A stretch of 64,000 nt of DNA, from positions 27,412-91,411 of IMG/VR virus record IMGVR_UViG_3300017951_000010. One strand, written 5' to 3'. Below the pieces are notes generated by a model. That model was not told the origin of the DNA, did no database searches, and saw only the letters and a program-made list of their open reading frames with translations. A program made the position numbers and the translations under genes. Numbering within the stretch: the stretch's first letter is position 1; each line of letters starts with the position of its first letter. The DNA is from a virus. Positions 26,750 to 34,926 of the stretch are shown here, piece by piece.

Positions 26750-27249
26750 AAATCCTTACACTTGATGACAGAACCTACAAACTGGAAAAGATCCCGGAAT
26801 GGGTAGATGAGAACTTGAGATTTGCAGTTTTGGACAACTCGGATCCAAGCAATCCAGATTTCTTTTACATTCCGTTGATCTTCTTAGAAAGTTTCAATGC
26901 GCCCGCGGCGGTTCTCGAAATTGGCGAACACAGAATCAAAATGCCTCTTGACTGGAAGATGCTGATAGGTGAAGCAGGACAACAGGAAATGCATCTCTTA
27001 CCTATCACGAGTTTGAACGATAGAGGATTCGATGCATTCACGTTCAATCCTTTATCAAGTGCAAAACCAGAATTCCTACCAATAGACATAGTTGATATAT
27101 ACACCGAGGTCAAATGGTACTTCCCAAAAATAAAGTCAGGGCAGATGTTGGCCGTGCCACTAACTGATGGTGCAAAACCTCTATGTGCCTACTTTGTAAA
27201 AGATATTTCCAGACAATGTGAACAGGTTGACTATGGCTCGGTATGGTAA
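26746..27249 (+). CDS. Conserved marine T4-like phage protein of unknown function
   Basis: 167 residues, ATGA-coupled. It is rich in strands and prolines, with FYIPLIFLESFNAPAAVL (about 40-57), MPLDWKMLIG, LPITSLNDRGFDAFTFNPLSS (about 86-106) and EVKWYFPKIKSGQMLAVPL. The strong order and the large number of invariant-looking aromatic and Pro residues suggest a conserved core protein of the replication or late-transcription region. I remember similar proteins in marine T4-like genomes but no function. Confidence 0.55.
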   Translation: MKILTLDDRTYKLEKIPEWVDENLRFAVLDNSDPSNPDFFYIPLIFLESFNAPAAVLEIGEHRIKMPLDWKMLIGEAGQQEMHLLPITSLNDRGFDAFTFNPLSSAKPEFLPIDIVDIYTEVKWYFPKIKSGQMLAVPLTDGAKPLCAYFVKDISRQCEQVDYGSVW

Positions 27250-27478
27250 AAAATCAATCCATATAGAAGCACCTATATTAAAAATCCAAAACAAATATGT
27301 GTGGATGGAGGAAGAATGGATAAAAGATTTTATGGGTTGGCTTAACCAAAATAATTTCCGTATTACAGGTTTACAACACATGAACAAGAAACTAAAATTA
27401 ACATTTAAAACAGCAAAGGACTGTACAATTTTTGGATTAAAATATGCCGGGAAAGACAAACAAAAAAAAGTTTTTTGA
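27233..27478 (+). CDS. Small unknown protein
   Basis: 81 residues from the ATG at 27233, overlapping the upstream gene by 17 bases and the next by 35. It contains MEEEWIKDFMGWLNQNNFRITGL and ends in a lysine-rich tail. No family is recognised. The double overlap argues that it is translated as part of the replication operon. Confidence 0.45.
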   Translation: MARYGKKSIHIEAPILKIQNKYVWMEEEWIKDFMGWLNQNNFRITGLQHMNKKLKLTFKTAKDCTIFGLKYAGKDKQKKVF

Positions 27479-27911
27479 CCTAAGGAACGGCCTTAAGGCT
27501 GTTGATTTTAGAAATAAAAACTACTACGACAGGGTCGACGACGAAGAAAAAAATTTGTATTCACCTTTCATGTTAATGAGATACGTGTCAACGGTGTCGT
27601 CAAAGGACAGATTTTATACAGAACACTATGTTGAAATGGTGAATGAATGTGTAAACAAAAACATGAAAAATTTACAATGGTACAAAGCACACAAAAAATT
27701 AGCATGGATTTTAACTTCTATGTGCGGTGCACTACAACAGCAGTTTCACCCATGGATAAAACCAATGAAACGTGTAACAAATAAAAGCCTAGATCAATTG
27801 AAGTCAATATACCCCACATGGCACACAGATGACCTCGAGGCTTTAGACAAAGTACTGACCGACAAAGAACTAGAGGAGTTGTTGGAGGAACATGGCATCG
27901 AGTCAAAATAA
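27444..27911 (+). CDS. 62: Probable clamp-loader small subunit (gp62-like)
   Basis: 155 residues. After a basic N-terminus it reads LYSPFMLMRYVS (about 38-49), then YVEMVNECVN (about 63-72), a FHPWIKPMKR segment (about 97-106) and the C-terminal DDLEALDKVLTDKELEELL. This matches the layout of marine gp62 proteins: a YxPFLVNRxLS block, a YxNExN block, a FSKW.K block and a helix with LxxLTxxQ. gp62 joins gp44 to load the gp45 clamp. gp44 and gp45 are not in the window. Similarity is remembered, so confidence is moderate. Confidence 0.55.
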   Translation: MPGKTNKKKFFDLRNGLKAVDFRNKNYYDRVDDEEKNLYSPFMLMRYVSTVSSKDRFYTEHYVEMVNECVNKNMKNLQWYKAHKKLAWILTSMCGALQQQFHPWIKPMKRVTNKSLDQLKSIYPTWHTDDLEALDKVLTDKELEELLEEHGIESK

Positions 27912-28578
27912 ATGCACGTACTGTGGCAAGAACTTTGCAAAGGCAAGGACACTTCAAGTACACTTATGTGAACCAAAACGCAGATATTTACAACGTGATG
28001 AAAAATGGGTAGTGAATGCTTTCATGGTATTCCAAAGGTTCTATCAAATTCATCAACACGGTTCAAAACTTAAAACCTATGATGATTTTGTCAAAAGTGC
28101 ATACTATAATGCATTTGTAAAATTTGGCAGGTACATCATGCACATAAATCCGTTGTATCCAGAAAAATATATCGACTATGTGCTTCGCTCAAAAATTAAA
28201 TTAGATCATTGGGCAAGAGATGATTTATACGAAGTATACTTGATTGAAACATTAAAAACTGAACCAGTTGAAGCGGCCCTCCAAAGGAGCATCACAACAA
28301 TGATGGATTGGGCAAACGAACAAAACGCACAATGGTCAGACTATTTCAGATTGGTTAACACTAACAGAGCGGTAGCTCATATACAACAGGGAAAAATAAG
28401 TCCGTGGTTGTTGCTCGGTTGCAATGCAGGCAAAAGGATGTTAAAATCATTCAACGACGAACAATTACAAATGATAGAAAAATTTATAAATCCAAGTTTC
28501 TGGCCAAGCAAGTTGAAAAGTTATCCAGCAGATCACATGCTGGTGCAAGACACAGCAAGAGAGGCCAAAATTGTCTAA
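27892..28578 (+). CDS. Zinc-finger phage protein of unknown function
   Basis: 228 residues. The N-terminus has C-x2-C then H-x-C spacing (CTYCGKNFAKARTLQVHLC, about 8-26), a C2HC zinc finger. The rest is helical with YNAFVKFGRYIMHINPLYP (about 67-85), SITTMMDWANEQ and GKISPWLLLGC. No catalytic motif is visible. It lies between the gp62-like gene and a polymerase-like gene, so a DNA-binding replication or transcription role is likely but unproven. Confidence 0.5.
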   Translation: MASSQNKCTYCGKNFAKARTLQVHLCEPKRRYLQRDEKWVVNAFMVFQRFYQIHQHGSKLKTYDDFVKSAYYNAFVKFGRYIMHINPLYPEKYIDYVLRSKIKLDHWARDDLYEVYLIETLKTEPVEAALQRSITTMMDWANEQNAQWSDYFRLVNTNRAVAHIQQGKISPWLLLGCNAGKRMLKSFNDEQLQMIEKFINPSFWPSKLKSYPADHMLVQDTAREAKIV

Positions 28579-28804
28579 GATCAAATTAGAAATAAATGAC
28601 GATTTGAAATTTGAAGATGGCGACTGTGCTGTGATTATCAAGGATGATGGATCTATAGGAAGAGTGATAATGCCGGATATGGACAAAGACTACTTGAATA
28701 CAGAAGGTTACAGAAAACTGCTTGATGTCATTGAGGTGTTGGATCCAGGAAGCAAAGAACAGTTCATCAAATACAATGAGAAAAACAAAGGGAGTGTACA
28801 CTAA
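28571..28804 (+). CDS. Small acidic protein with TTG start
   Basis: 77 residues beginning at TTG (28571), which overlaps the previous stop. The next in-frame ATG is about 33 residues later, so TTG is preferred. The sequence starts SKIKLEINDDL and has a DCAVIIKDDGSIGRVIMP strand pair. No family is recognised. Its stop overlaps the ATG of the polymerase-like gene (TAATG), so the two are translationally coupled. Confidence 0.5.
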   Translation: MSKIKLEINDDLKFEDGDCAVIIKDDGSIGRVIMPDMDKDYLNTEGYRKLLDVIEVLDPGSKEQFIKYNEKNKGSVH

Positions 28805-29394
28805 TGCCTGACGTAGACATAGACTTCTATGACAGAGACGGTGTGCTGAAACTGTTCAAACACACACCAGCAACAATCATAAAAGACAACAAGGCAGAAA
28901 AACATAAAACAGGTGTTTACTTTCATGCTTGTCCGGAACACCCTGTTACGGGACACAGCACTCTGGACTACAAAAAGGCCGAGGACAGAGGATATTTTAA
29001 AATAGACATGTTGAATGTGAACATCTATAAAGATGTCAAATCTGAACAAGAATTGGTAGAGTTGATGATACAGGAACCAGATTGGGACATGCTTAAAAAT
29101 CCAAAGACTGTTGAGAAACTTTTCCACCTAAACGGCCATTACAACATCGTTTCAAAGTTGGAGCCACGAAATATTGAACAACTTGCGGCTGTACTAGCAA
29201 TCATACGTCCTGCAAAAAGGCATCTAATGTACAAGGACTGGAAAGATATATTGAACGAAGTATGGATTCGTCCAACCGATGGATCTTATTTTTTCAAGAA
29301 GTCCCACGCCATAGCATATGCACAGGCCATAGTTGTCCAAATGAATTTACTGAGCAGAGCTAAATATAGTTTTGATGCAACATCAAAAAACTAA
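28804..29394 (+). CDS. Miniature DNA polymerase III alpha-like (C-family palm) protein
   Basis: 196 residues. It begins at the C-family catalytic loop: PDVDIDF (residues 2-8; DnaE has PDFDxDF). HKTGVYF (34-40) matches the KHAGGV segment. DYKKAEDRGYFKIDML (55-70) matches the third catalytic Asp region. QLAAVLAIIRPAKR (126-139) matches the ALYRPG block. FKKSHAIAYA (164-173) matches the fingers motif FNKSHAxAYA. All three catalytic Asp are present in about one sixth of the usual length, without PHP, clamp-binding or OB domains. It may be a reduced polymerase or a regulatory relic. Confidence 0.65.
   Translation: MPDVDIDFYDRDGVLKLFKHTPATIIKDNKAEKHKTGVYFHACPEHPVTGHSTLDYKKAEDRGYFKIDMLNVNIYKDVKSEQELVELMIQEPDWDMLKNPKTVEKLFHLNGHYNIVSKLEPRNIEQLAAVLAIIRPAKRHLMYKDWKDILNEVWIRPTDGSYFFKKSHAIAYAQAIVVQMNLLSRAKYSFDATSKN
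29361..29367 (+). promoter_or_regulatory. Late-promoter-like TAAATAT inside the polymerase-like gene
   Basis: CTAAATATAG lies in the last codons of the upstream gene, 7 bases before the ATG at 29375. Confidence 0.35.
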
Positions 29395-29653
29395 AAGACT
29401 TAGAAAAAAACTTCCAATACAGATCAAAGACCTAGGTGATACCCAAGCAGTGGTCGACTTGTCTGCATTCTTATCGGCTCAAGTAAAGGCAGGCAACAAG
29501 TACAACGTAAAGGTGCTTAACAAAGAAGGACAACTAGATCAACATTTTGTCGATGTTGAACTGCCATACTGGCAGGAAATTTGGGCTCCGAGGGGAATAA
29601 AGATTAGATATGATCGCAGACAGCGATCTTTTTTTTTGACTGTGATTAGGTAG
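29375..29653 (+). CDS. Small basic unknown protein
   Basis: 92 residues from the ATG at 29375; the preceding TTG is discounted. The N-terminus is very basic (QHQKTKRLRKKLP), then a mixed domain with VDLSAFLSAQ and ELPYWQEIW. The last codons pass through a terminator hairpin and its T-run, giving a RSFFLTVIR end. No family is recognised. It closes the first part of the replication operon and converges on a minus-strand gene with an 8-base overlap. Confidence 0.5.
   Translation: MQHQKTKRLRKKLPIQIKDLGDTQAVVDLSAFLSAQVKAGNKYNVKVLNKEGQLDQHFVDVELPYWQEIWAPRGIKIRYDRRQRSFFLTVIR
29612..29637 (+). terminator. Rho-independent terminator within the 3' end of a gene
   Basis: GATCGC (29612-29617) and GCGATC (29623-29628) enclose a 5-base loop and are followed by nine T. 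It lies inside the last codons of the gene ending at 29653. It should end plus-strand transcription before the convergent gene. Confidence 0.75.
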
Positions 29654-30020
29654 GTTTACGAACTAGTTGGATTGTCCTTCTCTTCACCCGTTTCTTTGAA
29701 ATTTGAGACAGTTTTACGGTAGGTCCATGCACTATCTCTACATCTTTGGAATTTAAACTTACTAACGTCGATCTGAAATACCTAAATTGTCCTTTCAAAA
29801 AGATGTTGATTGGTAATTTTCTATTAGACTCATGCCACCAGGTCTCTCCACACTTTAAAAAACGCATCTTGTCCGCTGGCATCATAAGCCTTCCATAATC
29901 GTAAAAACTTATAACATTTGCATCTTCATTCTGCACAATGCCAACGTATTCCAAATCGCCCTTTCTGATCAGGCTTAAAAAGGGAAATTTATCCCTTAAG
30001 GTGTAAAAAATTTCGTTCAT
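29646..30020 (-). CDS. Unknown conserved-looking phage protein
   Basis: 124 residues. It starts NEIFYTLRDKFPFLSLIR and has EYVGIVQNEDANVISFYDYG (about 24-43), ETWWHESNRKLPINIFLKG and a strongly basic C-terminus (KKRVKRRTIQLVRKP). The aromatic, strand-rich body and basic tail suggest a nucleic-acid-binding protein. It is a single minus-strand gene in a plus-strand block, ending against a plus-strand terminator. No family is recognised with certainty. Confidence 0.5.
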   Translation of the reverse strand: MNEIFYTLRDKFPFLSLIRKGDLEYVGIVQNEDANVISFYDYGRLMMPADKMRFLKCGETWWHESNRKLPINIFLKGQFRYFRSTLVSLNSKDVEIVHGPTVKLSQISKKRVKRRTIQLVRKPT

Positions 30021-30030
30021 GCTCTATCTA

Positions 30031-30047
30031 TAAATACTGTTAAATAT
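30031..30047 (+). promoter_or_regulatory. Double late-promoter-like motif TATAAATAC/TTAAATAT
   Basis: TATAAATAC at 30029-30037 matches the full T4 late consensus TATAAATA. A second TAAATAT (30041-30047) lies 5 bases before the ATG at 30053. The tandem pair precedes a structural-looking gene. Confidence 0.6.
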
Positions 30048-30052
30048 GTATT

Positions 30053-30847
30053 ATGCAAACAGTATCAAGGTATTTACTCAACAATGTGGTAATTGTTTAC
30101 CAAAATGGTTATCATGGAAGGAACTCAAAGGTGTACGATAGAAGACTTACAATTCATAGAGGAGTTACAAATCCACTTACCTTTACGTTCAAAAATGAGG
30201 ATCAGAAAGCCCAAGATGTGTCATCGAAGACAGTGGCCAGTGGAAACTACTACCAATTGGTGATTGTTGATACCGAATCAAAGAAAGCGGTTATCACAAA
30301 AAATTTGACTATTTTAGACGACGGAAGCACAATTACAACTAAAGGACAAGCAAAATGTGAGATATCAGACGGAGACCTTTTGGCTTTAGATGCAAAATTT
30401 TACGAGTATTCAATTCAGGAAATCAAATCAGACGGCAGTACGCTGGTCACTTATGCAGATACAAGTTACGTGGCGGGGGGTAGCATAGAAATATTAGACA
30501 CAGCATATCCACAGTTCACACCTAGTTTGACCGTGAGCAGTTTCACGTTGTCCAGCGATATTTTCACATCCGGTGCTGTTAAGGGACGTCCGGGTATCAA
30601 CAACAACAAGGCACTACACACTGTTGCCATTTATCCAAATAACTTTTCGGGCACAGTGGAAGTACAAGGTACCATGGAAACTGTTCCGTCTGCGAATGAC
30701 TATTTTACAATTACCAGTACTACAATGACCGACTCGTCAAGTGTTACAAGTTTAAACTTCACAGGTGTTTTCCAAAATGTGCGTTTCAAGGCCACCAGAA
30801 CATCTGGTAACACTGGTAAGATTGACAAAATACTTTATAGACAGTAA
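30053..30847 (+). CDS. Beta-rich structural protein (tail or baseplate type)
   Basis: 264 residues rich in Thr, Ser, Val and Gly with regular strand spacing and few charged clusters. The N-terminal 130 (RRLTIHRGVTNPLTFTFKN, then NYYQLVIVD and FYEYSIQEI) resemble upper-baseplate or tail-fibre-attached domains. About 155-264 repeat a strand pattern typical of a carbohydrate- or fibre-associated module. The preceding consensus-like late promoter supports late expression. It is an unusual insertion between replication genes. The exact structural role is unknown. Confidence 0.5.
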   Translation: MQTVSRYLLNNVVIVYQNGYHGRNSKVYDRRLTIHRGVTNPLTFTFKNEDQKAQDVSSKTVASGNYYQLVIVDTESKKAVITKNLTILDDGSTITTKGQAKCEISDGDLLALDAKFYEYSIQEIKSDGSTLVTYADTSYVAGGSIEILDTAYPQFTPSLTVSSFTLSSDIFTSGAVKGRPGINNNKALHTVAIYPNNFSGTVEVQGTMETVPSANDYFTITSTTMTDSSSVTSLNFTGVFQNVRFKATRTSGNTGKIDKILYRQ

Positions 30848-30857
30848 AATATAGGGT

Positions 30858-31871
30858 ATGAACCTGATCCAATCTACTATTCTGACAAGTCTACCTGCGG
30901 CTAGGAAAAAAACTCCCAGTGGCTGGATATCTTTCAATGCGCCTTGTTGCGTACACAACGGCGAGACGGCAGACAAAAAGAAACGTGGTGGCATAATGAC
31001 CAGTGCAGACGGAACAGTAAGTTATCACTGCTTCAATTGTGGATTCAAGGCCAGTTACGTGATCGGCAGGAAGCTCACGTACAAGATGAGGCAGTTCATG
31101 GGCTACATCGGCATACCCGACGACACAATAAAGAAGTTGGCCATAGAGGCCATGCGTGAAGAAGAGAACGACATCAAGTATGAGAAAAAGAAATTTGTAA
31201 ACTTTAAAAACAAAGCACTGCCAAAAAACACACACAAACTTGATATTTGGCTAGAGAAATATATCGGAAACGACTTGACAGAACCGCAATGGAAAAAAAT
31301 TGATGGACTACTCAAATACCTAGGAGATAGAGGCATTGGCCCTGATTGGTATGATTTCATGTACTCTCCAGACAAGATGTGGGACATACACCAACGTCTG
31401 TTAATACCATTCTATTGGAGGGGTGACATTGTTGGTTACACAGGAAGAATATTTGAAGAATCGCGTGGTGTAAAATATTACACCGACGTATGGCCGGGGT
31501 ACGTGTTCAACATGGACGCACAGGATTGGGCAAGGAAATTTGTTATAGTCACTGAGGGACCTTTTGATGCCATTGCCGTTTCTGGAGTCAGCATACTGGG
31601 GTCGGAGATAAATGACACACAAAGAGAGTTGATTAATAATCTTGGAAGAAGAGTTATTGTTGTACCGGACAGAGATGCACCTGGAGAAAAATTGATTGAT
31701 CAGGCGACAGAGTTTGGATGGAGCGTGGCCTTTCCTGAATGGGATAACAGTATCAATGATGTTGCAGATGCAGTAAAGAATTATGGGAGGCTGTACACGA
31801 TACAATCTATTTTGAAAACAGCAGAAAGTACCAAACTTAAAATTGACCTGAAGAGGAGGATGTATGGTTAG
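30858..31871 (+). CDS. 61: DNA primase (gp61-like)
   Basis: 337 residues, as T4 gp61 (342). The N-terminal zinc site is formed by Cys30/31, His33, Cys58 and Cys61 (the latter in YHCFNCGF). The Toprim core has VTEGPFDAIAV (231-241, Glu233 and Asp237) and VVPDRDAPG (268-276). The primase makes the pentaribonucleotide primers for the lagging strand and works with gp41, encoded two genes on. The fold and catalytic residues look complete. Confidence 0.92.
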   Translation: MNLIQSTILTSLPAARKKTPSGWISFNAPCCVHNGETADKKKRGGIMTSADGTVSYHCFNCGFKASYVIGRKLTYKMRQFMGYIGIPDDTIKKLAIEAMREEENDIKYEKKKFVNFKNKALPKNTHKLDIWLEKYIGNDLTEPQWKKIDGLLKYLGDRGIGPDWYDFMYSPDKMWDIHQRLLIPFYWRGDIVGYTGRIFEESRGVKYYTDVWPGYVFNMDAQDWARKFVIVTEGPFDAIAVSGVSILGSEINDTQRELINNLGRRVIVVPDRDAPGEKLIDQATEFGWSVAFPEWDNSINDVADAVKNYGRLYTIQSILKTAESTKLKIDLKRRMYG

Positions 31872-32772
31872 TTTCCACGTTGAACCTACAAGTAAATGCA
31901 CTCTGGCGTGTAGCCTATGTGATAGGACTTGGTTCTATGAAAAGTTCAAGACTCGATCTATACACGAAATTGATGTAGACAATCTTGTATCTTTTGTGGG
32001 TGCCAATGCTAACATCGAACTGTGTGGCAACAACGGAGATCCTATATATCATTCTAAGTTCTTAGAACTTATTCGTAAATTAAAAGATAACAACTGTAGG
32101 ATAAGCATTATAACAAACGGTTCATCGAGAAGTAAAACTTGGTGGACAAGTTTATCTGTCCTACTGACAGAAAAAGATTCAATTACATTTAGCATAGACG
32201 GTCTAGAGGATACCAATCACATCTATCGTAAAAATTCTAAATGGCACACAATAATAGAGGCTGTAAATGTCATGTCGTCTAGTAAATGTAAATTGATTTG
32301 GAAGTTCATTGTATTCAAACACAATCAACATCAGATAGAACAAGCACAGGGTTTTTCAAAGACTTTGGGTTTTGATCATTTCAGATTAGAGCAGAGCGAT
32401 AGATGGTTAGGACAAAAAGATTTGATGCCTGACGAGGAATATGTTGACAAATACTACAAGCATCAGGAGTCAGTTTTGATTGACAAAGACTACCAAACCC
32501 AAATGAGTCCTGCTTGTTTGGTAAATGACAAACCAAGTTCTGACCTTTATATAGACGCAGAAGGCGACTTTTATCCTTGCTGTTGGATGGGCACCTATAG
32601 ATACAAGTACAAGAACATTTTTTCACCAAAACAATCAAATTTCAATATTAGAAACAACACACTACAAGATATTTTGCAAAGGTCGGATGTGGTTGAATTT
32701 TTTAATTCAACAAAACAATTTACATCTGCACACGATTGTTGTAAAATACAATGCGGAGTAAAAAATGGCTGA
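31864..32772 (+). CDS. Radical SAM enzyme with SPASM-like C-terminus
   Basis: 302 residues. The [4Fe-4S] motif is CTLACSLC (C-x3-C-x2-C, about 12-19). ELCGNNGDPIY (about 51-61) is the GGEP-like SAM motif, and TFSIDGLEDTNH gives the next strand. The C-terminal part has several Cys (DFYPCCWMG about 234-242, and a final HDCCKIQC) typical of a SPASM auxiliary-cluster domain. Such proteins modify peptides or small molecules. It is inserted between primase and helicase genes, overlapping both by 8 bases, so it is expressed with the replisome. Confidence 0.8.
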   Translation: MVSFHVEPTSKCTLACSLCDRTWFYEKFKTRSIHEIDVDNLVSFVGANANIELCGNNGDPIYHSKFLELIRKLKDNNCRISIITNGSSRSKTWWTSLSVLLTEKDSITFSIDGLEDTNHIYRKNSKWHTIIEAVNVMSSSKCKLIWKFIVFKHNQHQIEQAQGFSKTLGFDHFRLEQSDRWLGQKDLMPDEEYVDKYYKHQESVLIDKDYQTQMSPACLVNDKPSSDLYIDAEGDFYPCCWMGTYRYKYKNIFSPKQSNFNIRNNTLQDILQRSDVVEFFNSTKQFTSAHDCCKIQCGVKNG

Positions 32773-34204
32773 ATACACATTTGATGTACAAAAACTTTAT
32801 ATAGAAATGCTTTTGGCAGATGCGGAATCATTTGCTAGAGCGCAGAATATATTCAAACCGGAATCTTTTGATCGAAAACTGCAACCAATTGCCAAGTTCG
32901 TCAAAGACTACATGGACGAATACAAAGTCATGCCAGAGGTTGAACAAGTGAACGCAAAGCATGACATAAAGTTGAAATCAGCAAAAGACCTAGACCCGAG
33001 CCATTTCAATTGGCTACTAGACGAATTTGAAACATTCTCGAGACACAAGGCACTGGAACGTGCGATACTACAGTCAGCAGACTTATTGGAAAAGGGCGAC
33101 TATGCTCCTGTGGAGGACATGGTCAAAGACGCAGTGAACGTGGGACTGACACGTGATCTCGGTACAGACTACTTTGAGGACCCTAAAGGAAGACTAGAGG
33201 CACTCAAGGCAAACAACGGGCAGATCAGCACAGGCTGGCAGAACCTCGACAAGAAACTGTTTGGCGGTTTCAACCGTGGAGAACTAAACATCTTTGCAGG
33301 TGGATCAGGCGCAGGTAAGAGTTTGTTCTTGCAGAATCTTGCGGTGAACTGGGCACAGGCTGGTCTGAACGTTTGTTACATATCATTTGAATTGAGTGAA
33401 CAACTGACTGCTATGAGATTGGACGCTATGATGACAAACATTCCCACTCGTAAGGTGTTTCCAGAGATAGAAAACGTAGAGATGAAGGTCAAAATGCTTG
33501 CCAAGAAATCAGGTACTCTTCAAATCAAATACTTGCCAAGCGGAAGTAACGTGTTGGACGTGAGAACATATCTCAAAGAGCTAGAACTAAAAAACAAGAA
33601 GAAAATTGATTGCATACTGATAGACTATTTGGATCTCATGATGCCAAAAAGCAAAAGGATATCTCCGGCAGACTTGTTTATCAAGGACAAGTATGTTTCG
33701 GAAGAACTGAGGAACTTGGTTGTGGAAAAACAGTGTGTACTTGCAACTGCATCACAGTTGAACAGGGCGTCTGTGGAAGAGATCGAATTCGATCACAGTC
33801 ACATATCGGGCGGACTGTCCAAGATACAAACCGCTGACAACGTGATAGGTATATTCACATCGAGGGCTATGAAAGAACGTGGTAGGTATCAGATACAGTT
33901 CATGAAGACAAGATCAAGTTCTGGTGTTGGACAGAAAGTGGACTTGGAGTTTGACGTGGACAGTTTACGTATCAGGGACCTGGCAGATGATCCGGAATAC
34001 AAACAGTTTGACAAACAAAGAAGCACAATATACGATAACCTCAAGAAGACATCTAAGGTCACGGGCAGTGACACTCCAAAAGATGCGAGAGATAGTGTAC
34101 CAGACCCAACAAAAGGTGACACCATAGGTAAGGTGAAAGCAACTGTCGAGGGCGGCAAACTGAGACAACTCTTAAACGAACTGCACTCAGATGAAGAACA
34201 ATAA
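32765..34204 (+). CDS. 41: Replicative DNA helicase (gp41, DnaB-like)
   Basis: 479 residues (T4 gp41 475). The N-terminal 130 are the helical oligomerisation domain. The RecA-like core has Walker A GGSGAGKS (179-186), CYISFELSEQ with the catalytic Glu, Walker B CILIDYLDLM (283-292) and ATASQLNR (about 329-336), followed by the arginine-finger region. It unwinds DNA ahead of the polymerase and stimulates gp61. It ends in an acidic tail and overlaps the endonuclease III gene by 14 bases. Confidence 0.93.
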   Translation: MAEYTFDVQKLYIEMLLADAESFARAQNIFKPESFDRKLQPIAKFVKDYMDEYKVMPEVEQVNAKHDIKLKSAKDLDPSHFNWLLDEFETFSRHKALERAILQSADLLEKGDYAPVEDMVKDAVNVGLTRDLGTDYFEDPKGRLEALKANNGQISTGWQNLDKKLFGGFNRGELNIFAGGSGAGKSLFLQNLAVNWAQAGLNVCYISFELSEQLTAMRLDAMMTNIPTRKVFPEIENVEMKVKMLAKKSGTLQIKYLPSGSNVLDVRTYLKELELKNKKKIDCILIDYLDLMMPKSKRISPADLFIKDKYVSEELRNLVVEKQCVLATASQLNRASVEEIEFDHSHISGGLSKIQTADNVIGIFTSRAMKERGRYQIQFMKTRSSSGVGQKVDLEFDVDSLRIRDLADDPEYKQFDKQRSTIYDNLKKTSKVTGSDTPKDARDSVPDPTKGDTIGKVKATVEGGKLRQLLNELHSDEEQ

Positions 34205-34874
34205 CGACATAGAATTCATCTATGAGAAGTTAAGTTCACTGTACCCAAACTACTCAAACAAGAAACCCAAAGCAAAAATATATTCCAAAGCATACACTAG
34301 CCTGATAGGAGTAATGCTGTCGGCACAGTCACAGGATAAAAGGACCGCTGTTGCTTGTAGACAATTATTTGCTTTGGCCGACACACCCGAGGAGATGTTA
34401 AAACTATCACAGGCGGAAATTATCGAGGCCATAAAACCCGCAGGACTGTTTAACGCAAAGTCTAAAAACATACTAGCCACTAGCAAAATGTTACTTGAAA
34501 AATTTAACGGGCGTGTGCCAAACACACAGAAAGAACTGATGACACTGCCCGGAGTTGGACGTAAGAGTTCTGATATCGTTATGAGATTTGTTTTTGGTGA
34601 GCCACACATAGCAGTGGACACCCACGTGTTCAGGATGTTGTGGAGGCTAGGTTGGGTGGACTCATTAGACGAAGGCAAGGCATCTATCACTGTGAACAAT
34701 ACCACACCCAGCAAGTACAAGTACGGTGCACATATGTGGTTGATAACACACGCCAAGTTGGTGTGTAAATCAAGATCGCCGTTGTGCGACTCCTGTGTGA
34801 TAAGCGCCGCGTGTGACCGGCGGAACATCGACACACCAAAAAATAAATTACGTCAAGAAATCTCCGCAACATAA
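34191..34874 (+). CDS. nth: Endonuclease III (Nth) DNA glycosylase/AP lyase
   Basis: 227 residues, close to the bacterial 211. The helix-hairpin-helix reads LPGVGRKSSDIV, with catalytic Lys125. The second active residue is Asp143 in AVDTHVFR. The four-Cys iron-sulfur motif C-x6-C-x2-C-x5-C is exact (Cys192, 199, 202, 208). It removes oxidised pyrimidines and nicks the abasic site. The gene lies inside the replication operon between helicase and polymerase-like genes, so it probably protects phage DNA during replication. Confidence 0.93.
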   Translation: MKNNNDIEFIYEKLSSLYPNYSNKKPKAKIYSKAYTSLIGVMLSAQSQDKRTAVACRQLFALADTPEEMLKLSQAEIIEAIKPAGLFNAKSKNILATSKMLLEKFNGRVPNTQKELMTLPGVGRKSSDIVMRFVFGEPHIAVDTHVFRMLWRLGWVDSLDEGKASITVNNTTPSKYKYGAHMWLITHAKLVCKSRSPLCDSCVISAACDRRNIDTPKNKLRQEISAT

Positions 34875-34884
34875 TCTACGCAGA

Positions 34885-34891
34885 TAAATAT
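34885..34891 (+). promoter_or_regulatory. Late-promoter-like TAAATAT
   Basis: GATAAATATG sits between the endonuclease III and polymerase-like genes, 35 bases before the chosen ATG at 34927. The larger distance makes it weaker evidence than other copies. Confidence 0.3.
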
Positions 34892-34926
34892 GTTTGCTCA
34901 AGGCAACAACAGGCAAACATAGGCAA

